From the NCBI RefSeq assembly GCF_021397715.1, contig NZ_CP090207.1:744001-808000 (forward strand): a stretch of DNA of 64,000 nt, given 5' to 3'. Positions 35,138-44,686 of this stretch are shown here, piece by piece. How positions within the stretch are numbered: position 1 is the first letter of the stretch; every line of letters begins with the position of its first letter. This DNA comes from Pantoea agglomerans (GTDB lineage: Bacteria > Pseudomonadota > Gammaproteobacteria > Enterobacterales > Enterobacteriaceae). Position numbers and translations under genes: made by a program. Under the pieces are notes generated by a model that saw nothing but the letters and a program-made list of their open reading frames with translations, was not told the origin of the DNA and ran no database searches.

Positions 35138-35965
35138 TTACTCCTGAGGGATAAAATTGCTGGCGGGTACGGTAAAGGTGGTGCCGAGATACTGCTTTTG
35201 CAGTGCGCCAAGTTTGCCGCTTTGCTGCATCGCCAGAATATGGTCGCTGATCGCCTTGTTCAGCGTCAGATCCTCTTTACGGGTGGCCCAGGCCATCCAT
35301 TGAGAAGGCCCGGCTTCCCCGGCCTGCGCGACTTTATCGGAATGCTTTTTCACGATCGGTGCCAGCACAGCAATATCATCCAGTACGAAGTCGGCGCGTT
35401 TTGTCATCAGTGTGGTGACGGTCTGATCCAGCGTATCGACGCTGATAATCGTAATGGGCGCTTTGCCGGCTTTCTTCAGCTCTTCGTTAAAGCCTTTCAG
35501 CAACTGTTCTGGCACGCTGGCGCTCTTAACGGCACCGCGCAGCCCGGAGAGGCGCGCCGGGTCTATCGGCGATCCGTTAAATTTCTCCGCGTCGTTTTTA
35601 CGCATCAGCACGCCATTAACCGTTTTGCTGTAGGGGACGGTAAACAGCACCTTCTTTGCACGCTCGGCGGTGACGTTGAGTGAGGAGCCTTCGGCGTCGA
35701 ACGAGCCGGAGATCAGACCGGGCAGAATGCCGCTGAAGGCGGTTTTCTGAAACACCAGTTTCACTCCCAGATCCTGAGCGAAGGATTGCATGATGGCGAC
35801 GCTGTAGCCGGTGACCTCGCCCTTGTCACTGGTATATTCATAGGGCGGAAAGGTCGGGTCGATGCCAACGGTAATTTTGCCGCTGCTTTTAATATCCGAA
35901 AGCGTATCAGCCTGCGCGGCGCTGACGGCCAGTAGCGCGGTGAGAAAGAGTGCGATTTTTTTCAT
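35138..35965 (-). CDS. Amino-acid-type ABC substrate-binding protein
   Basis: 275-residue periplasmic binding protein of the polar amino-acid family (SBP_bac_3): signal peptide of about 19 residues (MKKIALFLTALLAVSAAQA), then SGKITVGIDPTFPPYEY, the usual start of lobe one, and the VGILPGLISGSFDAEG-like ligand region. The start ATG 35965 is chosen because it begins the signal peptide; the frame runs 37 residues further upstream without family similarity. First gene of the operon that contains three DUF1989 genes and two permeases. Confidence 0.88.
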   Translation of the reverse strand: MKKIALFLTALLAVSAAQADTLSDIKSSGKITVGIDPTFPPYEYTSDKGEVTGYSVAIMQSFAQDLGVKLVFQKTAFSGILPGLISGSFDAEGSSLNVTAERAKKVLFTVPYSKTVNGVLMRKNDAEKFNGSPIDPARLSGLRGAVKSASVPEQLLKGFNEELKKAGKAPITIISVDTLDQTVTTLMTKRADFVLDDIAVLAPIVKKHSDKVAQAGEAGPSQWMAWATRKEDLTLNKAISDHILAMQQSGKLGALQKQYLGTTFTVPASNFIPQE

Positions 35966-36084
35966 TATGGTGATCCCCTGGTATTGGTGAAGTTCATCAA
36001 TACCCGAGCAGCTTTCGTGCCACTTTGCGGCACCGCAAACAGAGAAGGCAGCTGAGCCCGGCGCTTTTACAAACAAAATCAGTG

Positions 36085-36100
36085 AGAAACATCTGTTTCT
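36085..36100. promoter_or_regulatory. Candidate RpiR-family operator
   Basis: Palindrome AGAAACA-TC-TGTTTCT (two perfect 7-bp arms), 120 bp upstream of the binding-protein start and between the RpiR-type regulator gene and the operon it precedes. The strand downstream is AT-rich and suits a promoter. Recognition by the adjacent regulator is inferred. Confidence 0.5.
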
Positions 36101-36216
36101 TTTTCTGTATTTTATTTTTCTTTTGTTTCTTCAGGCGGCGTGACGCGTCAGGTACGCCGAACAACGGCGCACCTTTTCAGGGCATCAGAGGGAAGGGGAT
36201 GCGCCAGCGTGGCACA

Positions 36217-37068
36217 TTATTCCAGCTCGTCGAGTTGCTGGTGCAGGACCTCGATGGCAGCAAGACGATCGCTACCGGCCTTGCCTGAATGGCGGGCCAC
36301 CAGCGAGCAAAGCAGGTTGCAGACGCCAGAAAGCGCCACCGTGCTGTCGAAAATCAGACTTCCATCGGTGTGGCAGCGCAATGTCCAGCGCGCGTGGCGC
36401 GCAGGTTTTCCCGCTAATGCATCGGACAGATAAAGCATAGGGACCTCCAGCAGGTCTAGCGCCGCCATTGCGGAATCCAGTGCTGGCATACGACGACGCA
36501 GACCGACACAGATCGCCAGATCCTGCTGGCCGAGGTCGGCAAGCTGCTCGGCCAGCGAGTCGCCAGCGCGTGGCAGCAGCGAGACATGGGGATGGACATG
36601 CAGCAGATCGCGATAGATCAGGGCGGCGATGGTCTGGCTGTGACGCCAGCCCAGGATGACCACGCGACGCGCCTGGGCGATCGCCTCCACGCATGACTGC
36701 AGCGTGTCGCCCTCCAGCGAACGAAAGGTATTCACCAGATTGGCGATCTCTTTTTCCAGGTGCTGCTGCATCAGACTATCGAGCGGCGAGGCGCTGGAAC
36801 CCGTGTGCAGATAAAGGGGCGAACCGCTATTCTGCATTTCACGCGCCTGACGACGCGCCGCTTCGTAGCTCTCATAGCCAAGATGACGAAAAAAACGGGT
36901 GGCGGTCGCTTTGGAGACGCCCGCGCTCTGCGCCAGTTCCGTAGCGGTATTCATCGCTAGCTGACCGGGCGCCGCGAGCAGCACTTCTGCCAGTCGTTGT
37001 TCGTGAAGGGAAAGCTCATCCCAGTATTGTCGAATACGGCCCTCCAGGGGGACCGGTCTGGCGCTCAT
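36217..37068 (-). CDS. MurR/RpiR-family transcriptional regulator
   Basis: 283-residue regulator with an N-terminal HTH_6 domain (about 1-80; ATELAQSAGVSKATATRFFRHLGY) and a C-terminal SIS domain (about 120-260; RVVILGWRHSQTIAALIYRDL). SIS domains usually bind phosphosugars, but some members of this family control amino-acid or nucleoside catabolism. It lies upstream of and in the same direction as the DUF1989-transporter operon, separated by 250 bp with a palindrome. Start ATG 37068 follows AGGGAA; an upstream ATG at 37155 is less likely. Confidence 0.85.
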   Translation of the reverse strand: MSARPVPLEGRIRQYWDELSLHEQRLAEVLLAAPGQLAMNTATELAQSAGVSKATATRFFRHLGYESYEAARRQAREMQNSGSPLYLHTGSSASPLDSLMQQHLEKEIANLVNTFRSLEGDTLQSCVEAIAQARRVVILGWRHSQTIAALIYRDLLHVHPHVSLLPRAGDSLAEQLADLGQQDLAICVGLRRRMPALDSAMAALDLLEVPMLYLSDALAGKPARHARWTLRCHTDGSLIFDSTVALSGVCNLLCSLVARHSGKAGSDRLAAIEVLHQQLDELE

Positions 37069-37378
37069 GGGAAATTCCCTGAAATTGAAAACCTTTATCC
37101 TGCACATCGTGTGCCGGGTTGTCATCTGTTTTGACCATCGACCCCAGGCAGACAACTTTTTCCGCCGCCGCTGTTCGCCGCTGCGCGCAAAATATTGTAT
37201 GCTATGCCGCCTTAAAGCTGACCAGGTAACCGGATTTTACGCCAATGTAACTTCGCGCTGACCCGCCGACGACATGATGTCGCCTTTGGCACCGTTTACC
37301 CGCCGGTAAGGTTCTGCCGGCCACCGTGATTTATCAGCAGCGCCAGACCGAGCGCGCTGCTCCATTGAGAAGAATCCC
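37069..37378. other. Divergent intergenic region RpiR gene / prfC
   Basis: 310 bp with no gene seen. It must hold the prfC promoter; a plausible -10-like TATGCTATG element occurs near 37198-37207. No strong repeats or palindromes noted. Confidence 0.4.
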
Positions 37379-38965
37379 ATGTCTAATCCCTTTTTAGAAG
37401 AGGTGGCACGCCGCCGCACCTTCGCGATAATTTCGCACCCGGATGCCGGTAAAACCACCATTACCGAAAAAGTCCTGCTGTTCGGACAGGCTATCCAGAC
37501 CGCCGGTACGGTAAAAGGCCGCGGCTCTAACCAGCACGCTAAGTCGGACTGGATGGAGATGGAGAAACAGCGTGGTATCTCCATTACCACCTCGGTGATG
37601 CAGTTCCCCTATCGCGATAGCCTGGTGAACCTGCTGGATACACCGGGTCACGAAGATTTCTCGGAAGATACCTACCGTACGCTGACCGCGGTTGACTGCT
37701 GTCTGATGGTGATCGATGCCGCGAAAGGCGTTGAGGATCGTACCCGCAAGCTGATGGAAGTCACCCGTCTGCGCGATACGCCGATCCTGACCTTTATGAA
37801 CAAACTTGACCGTGACATCCGCGATCCGATGGAAGTGCTGGATGAGGTGGAAAGCGAGCTGAAAATTGCCTGTGCGCCCATCACCTGGCCTATCGGCTGC
37901 GGCAAGCTGTTCAAAGGGGTGTATCACCTCTACAAAGATGAAACCTATCTCTACCAGACCGGTAAAGGCCACACCATTCAGGATGTCCGCATCGTGAAGG
38001 GGCTGAACAACCCGGACCTCGACATCGCGGTCGGGGAAGATCTGGCGGCACAGCTGCGTGAAGAGCTGGAGCTGGTGCAGGGCGCATCGCACGAGTTTGA
38101 GCAGGAAGCGTTCCTTAACGGCAAACTGTCGCCGGTCTTCTTCGGCACCGCGCTGGGTAACTTCGGCGTGGATCATATGCTGGATGGCCTGGTCGCCTGG
38201 GCACCGCGTCCGATGCCGCGCAAAACCGATACCCGCACCGTTGAAGCCAGCGAAGAGAAATTTACCGGCTTCGTATTTAAAATTCAGGCCAACATGGACC
38301 CGAAACACCGTGACCGCGTGGCCTTTATGCGCGTGGTGTCAGGGAAATATGAGAAAGGGATGAAGCTGCGCCAGGTGCGCACCGGCAAAGATGTGGTGAT
38401 CTCTGACGCGCTGACCTTTATGGCGGGCGACCGTTCCCACGTTGAAGAAGCCTATCCCGGCGACATCATCGGCCTGCATAACCACGGCACCATTCAGATC
38501 GGCGATACCTTCACTCAGGGTGAGAACATGAAGTTCACCGGTATTCCGAACTTCGCGCCGGAGCTGTTCCGTCGTATCCGCCTGCGCGATCCGCTGAAGC
38601 AGAAACAGCTGCTGAAAGGGCTGGTTCAGCTGTCGGAAGAGGGTGCGGTACAGGTGTTCCGTCCGGTTCACAACAACGACCTGATCGTCGGTGCCGTCGG
38701 GGTGCTTCAGTTCGATGTGGTGGTGGCGCGTCTGAAGAGCGAATATAACGTCGAGGCGATCTACGAAGCGATCAACGTCTCAACGGCGCGTTGGGTCGAA
38801 TGTGACGATGCGAAAAAGTTCGAAGACTTCCAGCGTAAAAACGAAGTTAACCTCGCGCTGGATGGCGGTGATAATTTGACTTATATCGCCCCAACCATGG
38901 TGAATCTGAATATTACGCAGGAACGTTATCCTGACGTCAGGTTCCGCAAAACCCGCGAGCACTGA
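37379..38965 (+). CDS. prfC: Peptide chain release factor 3
   Basis: 528-residue translational GTPase RF3, which recycles RF1/RF2 from the ribosome after termination. G1 [12 protein letters not shown]3 [14 protein letters not shown] and G4 NKLDRD are intact; the EF-Tu-like domain 2 and the RF3-specific C-terminal domain follow ([18 protein letters not shown]). Length equals the E. coli protein (529). It heads the conserved order prfC-osmY-ytjA-yjjU-yjjV-deo and ends at a strong terminator. Confidence 0.98.
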   Translation: MSNPFLEEVARRRTFAIISHPDAGKTTITEKVLLFGQAIQTAGTVKGRGSNQHAKSDWMEMEKQRGISITTSVMQFPYRDSLVNLLDTPGHEDFSEDTYRTLTAVDCCLMVIDAAKGVEDRTRKLMEVTRLRDTPILTFMNKLDRDIRDPMEVLDEVESELKIACAPITWPIGCGKLFKGVYHLYKDETYLYQTGKGHTIQDVRIVKGLNNPDLDIAVGEDLAAQLREELELVQGASHEFEQEAFLNGKLSPVFFGTALGNFGVDHMLDGLVAWAPRPMPRKTDTRTVEASEEKFTGFVFKIQANMDPKHRDRVAFMRVVSGKYEKGMKLRQVRTGKDVVISDALTFMAGDRSHVEEAYPGDIIGLHNHGTIQIGDTFTQGENMKFTGIPNFAPELFRRIRLRDPLKQKQLLKGLVQLSEEGAVQVFRPVHNNDLIVGAVGVLQFDVVVARLKSEYNVEAIYEAINVSTARWVECDDAKKFEDFQRKNEVNLALDGGDNLTYIAPTMVNLNITQERYPDVRFRKTREH

Positions 38966-38976
38966 TTCTGCGCTAT

Positions 38977-39009
38977 CAGGGCCATTCCAGCTGGGAATGG
39001 CCCTGTTTT
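38977..39009 (+). terminator. Intrinsic terminator of prfC
   Basis: 12-bp perfect stem CAGGGCCATTCC/GGAATGGCCCTG with a 5-nt loop, followed by TTTT. Confidence 0.88.
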
Positions 39010-39099
39010 CCTCCTTCCAGACTCCTCCTAAAAACCCCGTTTTTCTTCTGTTTTGACGTGTGATCAACCAGTTAGCCAGGCAAAGCGCGAAATGCCGTC

Positions 39100-39198
39100 T
39101 ATGATTACTCTATCGGACGGCGGAAGAGACTTCTCTTGTCCTTACGTCCTGTAACCCAGCAGCGCGGTTTGCTGCTGTTGCGCCCACAGTTTTGGGCG
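39100..39198 (+). promoter_or_regulatory. osmY promoter and structured leader
   Basis: A -10-like TATGAT at 39100-39105 preceded by C resembles sigma-S promoters. The leader then holds two small hairpins, CAGCAGC/GCTGCTG (39157-39177) and CGCCC/GGGCG (39181-39198), before the GAAGGA ribosome-binding site at 39211. In E. coli osmY is a classical sigma-S gene; the same control here is inferred. Confidence 0.45.
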
Positions 39199-39224
39199 AG
39201 TTAACTGATAGAAGGAATATATCG

Positions 39225-39839
39225 ATGAACAAGACTAAGATTGCTAAAACCCTGATGGCTGCAATGATTGGCTCAGCACTGATCAGCGGCAGCGCACTGG
39301 CTGACGAATCAATGTCGCAGAAAGCGTCACAGACAGCCGACAGCGCGGGTTCAAAAATCGATAGTTCTATGAAAAAAGTCGATGGTTTTATGGATGACAG
39401 CGGCATCACCGCCAAGGCAAAAGCCGCACTGGTTGATGATGACGCGATTAAAAGCACGGATATTTCGGTGAAAACGCATCAGGGCGTGGTGACATTAAGC
39501 GGTTTCGTCACCTCACAGGATCAGGCTGAAAAAGCCGTGGCTGTGGTGCAGAAAATCGAAGGTGTTAAATCCGTCAGTGACAAACTACACGTTAAAGACA
39601 GCAAATCTCAGTCAATGAAAGGTTATGCGGGCGATGCCGCTACGACCAGCGAAATTAAAGCTAAGCTATTAGCGGATGACATTGTTCCGTCGCGCAACGT
39701 AAAAGTTGAAACCACCGACGGCGTTGTTCAGCTTTCAGGGCACGTTGCAAATCAGGCGCAGTCAGACCGCGCTGAGAGCATTGCGAAAGCCATTGAAGGC
39801 GTGAAAAGCGTTAAGAATGACCTGACGGTTAAATCTTAA
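39225..39839 (+). CDS. osmY: Periplasmic BON-domain protein OsmY
   Basis: 204-residue periplasmic protein with a signal peptide of about 27 residues (ending SGSALADES) and two BON domains (about 60-128 and 138-204), each containing the pattern VVTLSGFV / VVQLSGHV and a central Gly. OsmY is induced by osmotic stress and stationary phase and acts as a periplasmic chaperone in E. coli. Start ATG 39225 has GAAGGA at 39211-39216. Followed by a hairpin and the small gene ytjA. Confidence 0.95.
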   Translation: MNKTKIAKTLMAAMIGSALISGSALADESMSQKASQTADSAGSKIDSSMKKVDGFMDDSGITAKAKAALVDDDAIKSTDISVKTHQGVVTLSGFVTSQDQAEKAVAVVQKIEGVKSVSDKLHVKDSKSQSMKGYAGDAATTSEIKAKLLADDIVPSRNVKVETTDGVVQLSGHVANQAQSDRAESIAKAIEGVKSVKNDLTVKS

Positions 39840-39845
39840 TGGTAA

Positions 39846-39874
39846 CCGTGCGGCCGCAACAGCAGGCCGCACGG
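39846..39874 (+). other. Hairpin between osmY and ytjA
   Basis: Perfect 10-bp stem CCGTGCGGCC/GGCCGCACGG with a 9-nt loop, six bases after the osmY stop and without a T tract; more likely an mRNA-stabilising or partial termination element than a full terminator. Confidence 0.55.
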
Positions 39875-39938
39875 ATAAAAGATACCCATCCGGGGATTAA
39901 ATAAGCAGTTCGATTTTCAATAGGGTAAGGAGAGGCTT

Positions 39939-40100
39939 ATGTTTCGTTGGGGCATTATTTTTCTGGTGATCGCACTGATTGCTGCAGCGTTAGGTTTTGG
40001 CGGTTTAGCGGGTACAGCAGCATGGGCAGCTAAAGTTGTCTTCGTTGTTGGTATTATCCTGTTCCTCATCAGCCTGTTTACCGGCCGTAAAAAGCTTTAG
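39939..40100 (+). CDS. ytjA: Small membrane protein YtjA (DUF1328)
   Basis: 53-residue DUF1328 protein, almost entirely hydrophobic: two transmembrane segments separated by [14 protein letters not shown], ending in the basic tail GRKKL. It begins [20 protein letters not shown], nearly identical by recall to E. coli YtjA. Function unknown; conserved position after osmY. The ribosome-binding site TAAGGAG (39926-39932) is strong, spacing 6. Confidence 0.93.
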   Translation: MFRWGIIFLVIALIAAALGFGGLAGTAAWAAKVVFVVGIILFLISLFTGRKKL

Positions 40101-40143
40101 CCGATGAGTCCTGCAGTATAATGCAAAGCATGTAAGCATAAAG

Positions 40144-40258
40144 CGGAGACCAGTCATCTGTAGCGTATAAGGTGAAAAAGGGATTTTTTCACACCGTTAC
40201 AAGGGGCAATCAGCACAGCGCGGTTGCCCGGCTAAAGGAGGGTATGACTGGTTCTCCG
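40144..40258 (+). ncRNA. Candidate three-way-junction RNA between ytjA and yjjU
   Basis: A closing stem pairs CGGAGACCAGTCAT (40144-40157) with 40244-40258 (ATGACTGG..TCTCCG, one bulged T), 14 bp. Inside lie two further hairpins: GTGAAAAA/TTTTTCAC (40172-40179 with 40185-40192) and GGGCAA/TTGCCC (40204-40209 with 40224-40229). The unpaired AAAGGAGGG at 40234-40242 is a Shine-Dalgarno-like stretch with no start codon after it. Could be a small RNA or the structured leader of yjjU; no known family recognised. Confidence 0.45.
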
Positions 40259-40325
40259 GAATGCTGCTGGACAGACGTCACAATCCCTCAGCCTGCCCGC
40301 GGGAACCCCTTTTGAGGTTCACACA

Positions 40326-41378
40326 GTGGGTACACGCATTCCCGTTACGCTCGGCGCCATTGAACCTCTTGCGCTGACACCCTTTAAATCGCATAAAATT
40401 GCGCTGGTCTGTGAAGGCGGCGGTCAACGCGGTATCTTCACCGCAGGCGTGCTGGATGAGTTTCAGCGTGCCCGATTCAACCCCTTTCAACTGATGCTTG
40501 GCACCTCTGCCGGTGCGCAAAATCTTTCTGCCTTTGTCTGTGGTCAGCCTGGCTACGCCCGTCGCGTGATAACCCGTTACACCACCAATAAACTCTTTTT
40601 CGATCCGTTGCGTTTCGTGCGCGGCGGTAATCTGATCGATCTCGACTGGCTGGTCGAAACCACGCGCAGCGAATTTCCGCTGGCGATGACCAGCGCCGAA
40701 AAAATGTTCTCCAGCGGACGTGAGTTTTACATGTGTGCCTGCCGCAGCGACGATTACACGCCAGGCTACTTCACGCCAACGGCTGACAACTGGCTGGATT
40801 TAATCAAAGCCTCCAGCGCCATTCCCGGCTTCTACCGGCTTGGGGTAAACCTTGAAGGGATCAGCTATCTGGATGGCGGTATCAGCGATGCGATTCCGGT
40901 GCGGGAAGCGGCGCGCCGTGGCGCAGATACCATTGTGGTGATTCGTACCGTACCGTCACAGATGTTCTACACGCCAAAATGGTTTAAGCGTATGGAGCGC
41001 TGGATGACGGCGGCTGCCTTCCAGCCGATGATTAACGTGCTGCACCAGCATGAGCAGAGCTATCGGGAGATTCAGCAGTTTATTGAAAATCCGCCCGGTG
41101 ACTTACGCATTATTGAGATCTTTCCTCCGCATGTGCTGGCCAGCAGCGCGCTCGGCAGTCGGATATCGTCGCTGAATCAGGATTACCATCTGGGCCGACG
41201 CTGCGGCCGCTATTTCCTTGCCACGCTCGGCCAGTGGCTCATTGATGCAGAGCCGCAAAGCCCGCCGCGCATCGTGATGCCGTCTGCGCCGGTTGCCAAT
41301 GCGCCGGATAACCGCGAGATTATGACGCCGCCGCTGGCAGATAATGATGCCGATTACGATAAAGGATCGCTGGCATGA
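40326..41378 (+). CDS. yjjU: Patatin-like phospholipase YjjU
   Basis: 350-residue patatin-type serine hydrolase. Oxyanion-hole motif GGGQRG (residues 31-36), nucleophile Ser61 in GTSAG and catalytic Asp in YLDGGISDA are all intact. No signal peptide. It starts with GTG, as judged from the conserved N-terminus (RIPVTLG). The stop overlaps the ATG of yjjV (ATGA), so the two are translationally coupled. Physiological substrate unknown; a phospholipid or lipid ester is inferred from the family. Confidence 0.93.
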   Translation: MGTRIPVTLGAIEPLALTPFKSHKIALVCEGGGQRGIFTAGVLDEFQRARFNPFQLMLGTSAGAQNLSAFVCGQPGYARRVITRYTTNKLFFDPLRFVRGGNLIDLDWLVETTRSEFPLAMTSAEKMFSSGREFYMCACRSDDYTPGYFTPTADNWLDLIKASSAIPGFYRLGVNLEGISYLDGGISDAIPVREAARRGADTIVVIRTVPSQMFYTPKWFKRMERWMTAAAFQPMINVLHQHEQSYREIQQFIENPPGDLRIIEIFPPHVLASSALGSRISSLNQDYHLGRRCGRYFLATLGQWLIDAEPQSPPRIVMPSAPVANAPDNREIMTPPLADNDADYDKGSLA

Positions 41379-42187
41379 GGTTTATCGATACCCACTGTCA
41401 TTTTGATTTTCCGCCGTTTGAGGCGGATGCTGAGGCCAGCCTGACGCGTGCCGCTGCCGCAGGCGTTGAGAAGATTATTATCCCGGCCGTGGAGGCCAGT
41501 CGGTTTAACCGGGTCTGCGAGCTGGCTGCCAGCCATGCTCCGCTCTACGCCGCGCTTGGGCTGCATCCGATTGCCATTGAGCAGCATCAGGAAGCCCATC
41601 TCGATCAGCTGGAGACGTTGCTGCAGCAGCGCCCGCGTAAGCTGGTGGCGATCGGCGAGATCGGGCTGGATCTCTATCGCGACGATCCGCAGTTTGATAA
41701 GCAACTGCGCTTTCTTGATGCGCAGCTTAAACTGGCGAAACGCTATGCGCTGCCGGTGATCCTGCACTCACGGCGTACCCATGACAAGCTGGCCCAGCAT
41801 CTGCGGCGTCACGATCTGCCGCGTCGCGGCGTAGTACACGGCTTCGCGGGTAGCCTGCAACAGGCGCAGGCGTTTATTAAACTCGGCTATGCGATTGGCG
41901 TCGGCGGCACCATTACCTATGAACGGGCGAGCAAAACCCGTCAGACGCTGGCGCAGCTGCCGCTCTCTTCGCTGCTGCTGGAAACCGATGCGCCGGATAT
42001 GCCGCTGAAAGGCTTTCAGGGCCAGCCAAACCGGCCAGAACGGGCGCGCCAGGTGTGGGAGACGCTCTGCACCCTGCGGGAAGAATCCCCTGAAGAGATC
42101 GCCGATGCGCTGTGGCATAACAGCCAGCAGCTGTTTCAGCTCGATCCCGCTTTCCCTGCCGTACGCCTTCAACCCGCTCAGCGCTAG
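41375..42187 (+). CDS. yjjV: TatD-family metal-dependent hydrolase YjjV
   Basis: 270-residue TatD-type DNase-like amidohydrolase. Metal ligands: HCHFDF near the N-terminus, the Glu of IGEIGLDLY, His in LHSR and HGFAG, and Asp of LETDAPDMPL. It forms a pair with yjjU (4-bp overlap). In E. coli the yjjW-yjjI pair follows before deoC; here deoC comes next, so that pair is absent. Confidence 0.94.
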   Translation: MRFIDTHCHFDFPPFEADAEASLTRAAAAGVEKIIIPAVEASRFNRVCELAASHAPLYAALGLHPIAIEQHQEAHLDQLETLLQQRPRKLVAIGEIGLDLYRDDPQFDKQLRFLDAQLKLAKRYALPVILHSRRTHDKLAQHLRRHDLPRRGVVHGFAGSLQQAQAFIKLGYAIGVGGTITYERASKTRQTLAQLPLSSLLLETDAPDMPLKGFQGQPNRPERARQVWETLCTLREESPEEIADALWHNSQQLFQLDPAFPAVRLQPAQR

Positions 42188-42212
42188 CGGATCGCCTTTG
42201 CCCCAGGGTGAA

Positions 42213-42372
42213 TGTGATAATAGTAACATTTGATCGGGTGGCGTATAATGGGCTTTAAATGGCGTTATATGCGACTCAGATCTGGTTTTTCATGTCAGTA
42301 TTACATCATTTTCTTATTCTGATGTGACTGCTGGCACATAAAAAAGCCGGTGACGCTGTTATTATTATCACA
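42213..42372. promoter_or_regulatory. deo control region with three CRP-like sites
   Basis: Three matches to TGTGA-N6-TCACA at 9 of 10 positions each: TGTGATAATAGTAACA (42213-42228), TGTGACTGCTGGCACA (42323-42338) and TGTTATTATTATCACA (42357-42372). In E. coli the deo promoter uses paired CRP sites around CytR plus DeoR operators. No clear DeoR operator palindrome was found. Confidence 0.5.
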
Positions 42373-42420
42373 TTCCGCCGGCCAGCCGGTGGATCGCACC
42401 TCGATCCTTTGGAGAGCCTC

Positions 42421-43200
42421 ATGACCGATATCAAACACCTTGCCCTGCGCGCCCTGAAACTGATGGATTTAACCACCCTGAATGACGACGACACCGACGC
42501 AAAAGTGATCGCCCTGTGTCATCAGGCTAAATCCCCGGCAGGCAACACCGCCGCAATCTGTATCTATCCGCGTTTTATTCCGATTGCCCGTAAAACGCTG
42601 CGCGAGCAGGGTACCCCGGAAATCCGCATCGCCACGGTGACTAACTTCCCGCACGGCAATGACGACATTGAGATTGCGCTGGCAGAAACCCGCGCGGCGA
42701 TCGCCTACGGTGCCGATGAAGTGGATGTGGTGTTCCCGTATCGTGCGCTGATTGCCGGCAACAGCCAGGTCGGTTTTGATCTGGTGAAAGCCTGTAAAAC
42801 CGCCTGCGCCGAAGCAGATGTGCTGCTGAAAGTGATCATCGAAACCGGCGAACTCAAGCAGGAAGCGCTGATCCGTCAGGCCTCTGAAATCGCGATTGAT
42901 GCCGGTGCGGACTTCATCAAAACCTCTACCGGTAAAGTGCCGGTTAACGCCACGCCTGAAGTGGCGCAGATCATGATGAACGTGATCCGCGATAAAGGCG
43001 TCAGCCAGCAGGTTGGCTTTAAGCCCGCTGGTGGCGTGCGCACCGCTGAAGATGCCGCGATCTACCTGAAAATGGCGGAAGAGACGCTGGGTGCCGACTG
43101 GGCCGATGCGCGTCATTTCCGTTTTGGTGCATCAAGCCTGCTGGCGAGCCTGCTGAATACCCTGGGTCATGACAGCGACACCAGCAAAGCGGGTTACTGA
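42421..43200 (+). CDS. deoC: Deoxyribose-phosphate aldolase
   Basis: 259-residue class I aldolase cleaving 2-deoxyribose-5-phosphate to acetaldehyde and glyceraldehyde-3-phosphate, the last step of deoxynucleoside breakdown. The Schiff-base Lys lies in [12 protein letters not shown] and the second active-site Lys in GFKPAGGV. Start ATG 42421 with GGAG at 42411; an ATG four codons upstream is unlikely. First gene of deoCABD. Confidence 0.97.
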   Translation: MTDIKHLALRALKLMDLTTLNDDDTDAKVIALCHQAKSPAGNTAAICIYPRFIPIARKTLREQGTPEIRIATVTNFPHGNDDIEIALAETRAAIAYGADEVDVVFPYRALIAGNSQVGFDLVKACKTACAEADVLLKVIIETGELKQEALIRQASEIAIDAGADFIKTSTGKVPVNATPEVAQIMMNVIRDKGVSQQVGFKPAGGVRTAEDAAIYLKMAEETLGADWADARHFRFGASSLLASLLNTLGHDSDTSKAGY

Positions 43201-43205
43201 TCTTT

Positions 43206-43226
43206 CAGGCGGTCGCTGACCGCCTG
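43206..43226 (+). other. Hairpin between deoC and deoA
   Basis: Perfect 9-bp stem CAGGCGGTC/GACCGCCTG with a 3-nt loop, five bases after the deoC stop, without a T tract. Likely tunes deoC mRNA stability relative to deoA. Confidence 0.55.
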
Positions 43227-43262
43227 TTCCCCATCCTGATTTCCCTGAACCAGGGGGTTACC

Positions 43263-44591
43263 TTGTTCCTGCCACAAGAAATAATTCGCAAAAAACGTGA
43301 CGGCCATGCGCTGACTGAAGAGGAGATTCGCTTCTTCATCAATGGTGTGCGTGATAACACCGTTTCGGAAGGTCAGATCGCCGCGCTGGCGATGACCATC
43401 TATTTCCACGACATGACGCTGCCTGAGCGCGTGGCGCTGACCATGGCGATGCGTGATTCCGGTACCGTGCTGAACTGGAAATCGCTCAACCTGAATGGCC
43501 CGGTGGTGGATAAGCATTCGACCGGCGGCGTCGGCGATGTGACGTCGCTGATGCTCGGGCCGATGGTGGCCGCCTGCGGCGGCTATATTCCGATGATCTC
43601 CGGCCGTGGCCTCGGTCATACCGGCGGCACGCTGGACAAGCTGGAGGCGATTCCGGGCTTTGATATCTTCCCCAGCGATGACCGCTTCCGCGAAATCATC
43701 AAACAGGTTGGGGTGGCGATTATCGGCCAGACCAACTCCCTGGCCCCGGCGGATAAACGCTTCTACGCCACGCGCGACATTACCGCTACCGTCGATTCCA
43801 TCCCGCTGATTACCGCCTCGATTCTGGCGAAGAAGCTGGCGGAAGGGCTGGATGCGCTGGTGATGGATGTCAAAGTGGGTTCGGGCGCGTTTATGCCAAC
43901 CTATGAGGCGTCAGAAAGTCTGGCGCAGTCGATTGTGGGCGTCGCCAATGGCGCAGGTTGCCAGACGACCGCACTGCTGACGGATATGAACCAGGTTCTC
44001 GCCTCCTCAGCCGGTAACGCATTGGAAGTGCGGGAAGCGGTGCGCTTCCTGACCGGCGAACAGCGCAATCCACGTCTGCTGGAAGTGACGCTGGCGCTGT
44101 GCAGCGAAATGTTGATTTCCGGCAAACTGGCCGCAGATGAGAAAGAAGCGCGCCAGCAGCTGATGCAGGTGCTGGATAACGGCAAAGCGGCGGAAATTTT
44201 TGCCCGCATGGTCGCGGCGCAGAACGGGCCAGCCGATTTCGTAGAGCGCTACGACACCTATCTGCCCGCGCCGATGCTCAGCAAAGCGGTCTATGCCGAT
44301 CGGCCGGGCATCGTCAGCAGCATGGATACCCGGGCGCTGGGGCTGGCGGTGGTCGCGATGGGCGGTGGACGCCAGCGCGCCAGCGACAGCATTGATTACA
44401 GCGTCGGTTTAAGCGAGATGATTACTCTGGGTGAGCGTGCTGATGCTCAGCGCCCGCTGGCGATTATCCATGCCAGCAACGAAGCGCAGTGGCAACAGGC
44501 CGCCGCAGCGGTCAAAGCCGCGCTGGTGCTGAGTGATACCGCGCCCGCCGCCACGCCAGTGGTCTATCGTCGTGTGAGCGATGTCAGTTAA
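43263..44591 (+). CDS. deoA: Thymidine phosphorylase
   Basis: 442-residue pyrimidine-nucleoside phosphorylase converting thymidine and phosphate to thymine and deoxyribose-1-phosphate. Phosphate-binding motif [13 protein letters not shown] and the signature [17 protein letters not shown] are intact. It starts with TTG, as E. coli deoA does, fitting the conserved N-terminus [13 protein letters not shown]. Second gene of deoCABD. Confidence 0.97.
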   Translation: MFLPQEIIRKKRDGHALTEEEIRFFINGVRDNTVSEGQIAALAMTIYFHDMTLPERVALTMAMRDSGTVLNWKSLNLNGPVVDKHSTGGVGDVTSLMLGPMVAACGGYIPMISGRGLGHTGGTLDKLEAIPGFDIFPSDDRFREIIKQVGVAIIGQTNSLAPADKRFYATRDITATVDSIPLITASILAKKLAEGLDALVMDVKVGSGAFMPTYEASESLAQSIVGVANGAGCQTTALLTDMNQVLASSAGNALEVREAVRFLTGEQRNPRLLEVTLALCSEMLISGKLAADEKEARQQLMQVLDNGKAAEIFARMVAAQNGPADFVERYDTYLPAPMLSKAVYADRPGIVSSMDTRALGLAVVAMGGGRQRASDSIDYSVGLSEMITLGERADAQRPLAIIHASNEAQWQQAAAAVKAALVLSDTAPAATPVVYRRVSDVS

Positions 44592-44686
44592 CCGGCCAGT
44601 AATCGGTGCCAGCGGCAACGCATTCGGGTATACTGATCTGATCGCTTTTTTTTGACTTGTCACGCGCCATTGCGCAGGAGACTTGC

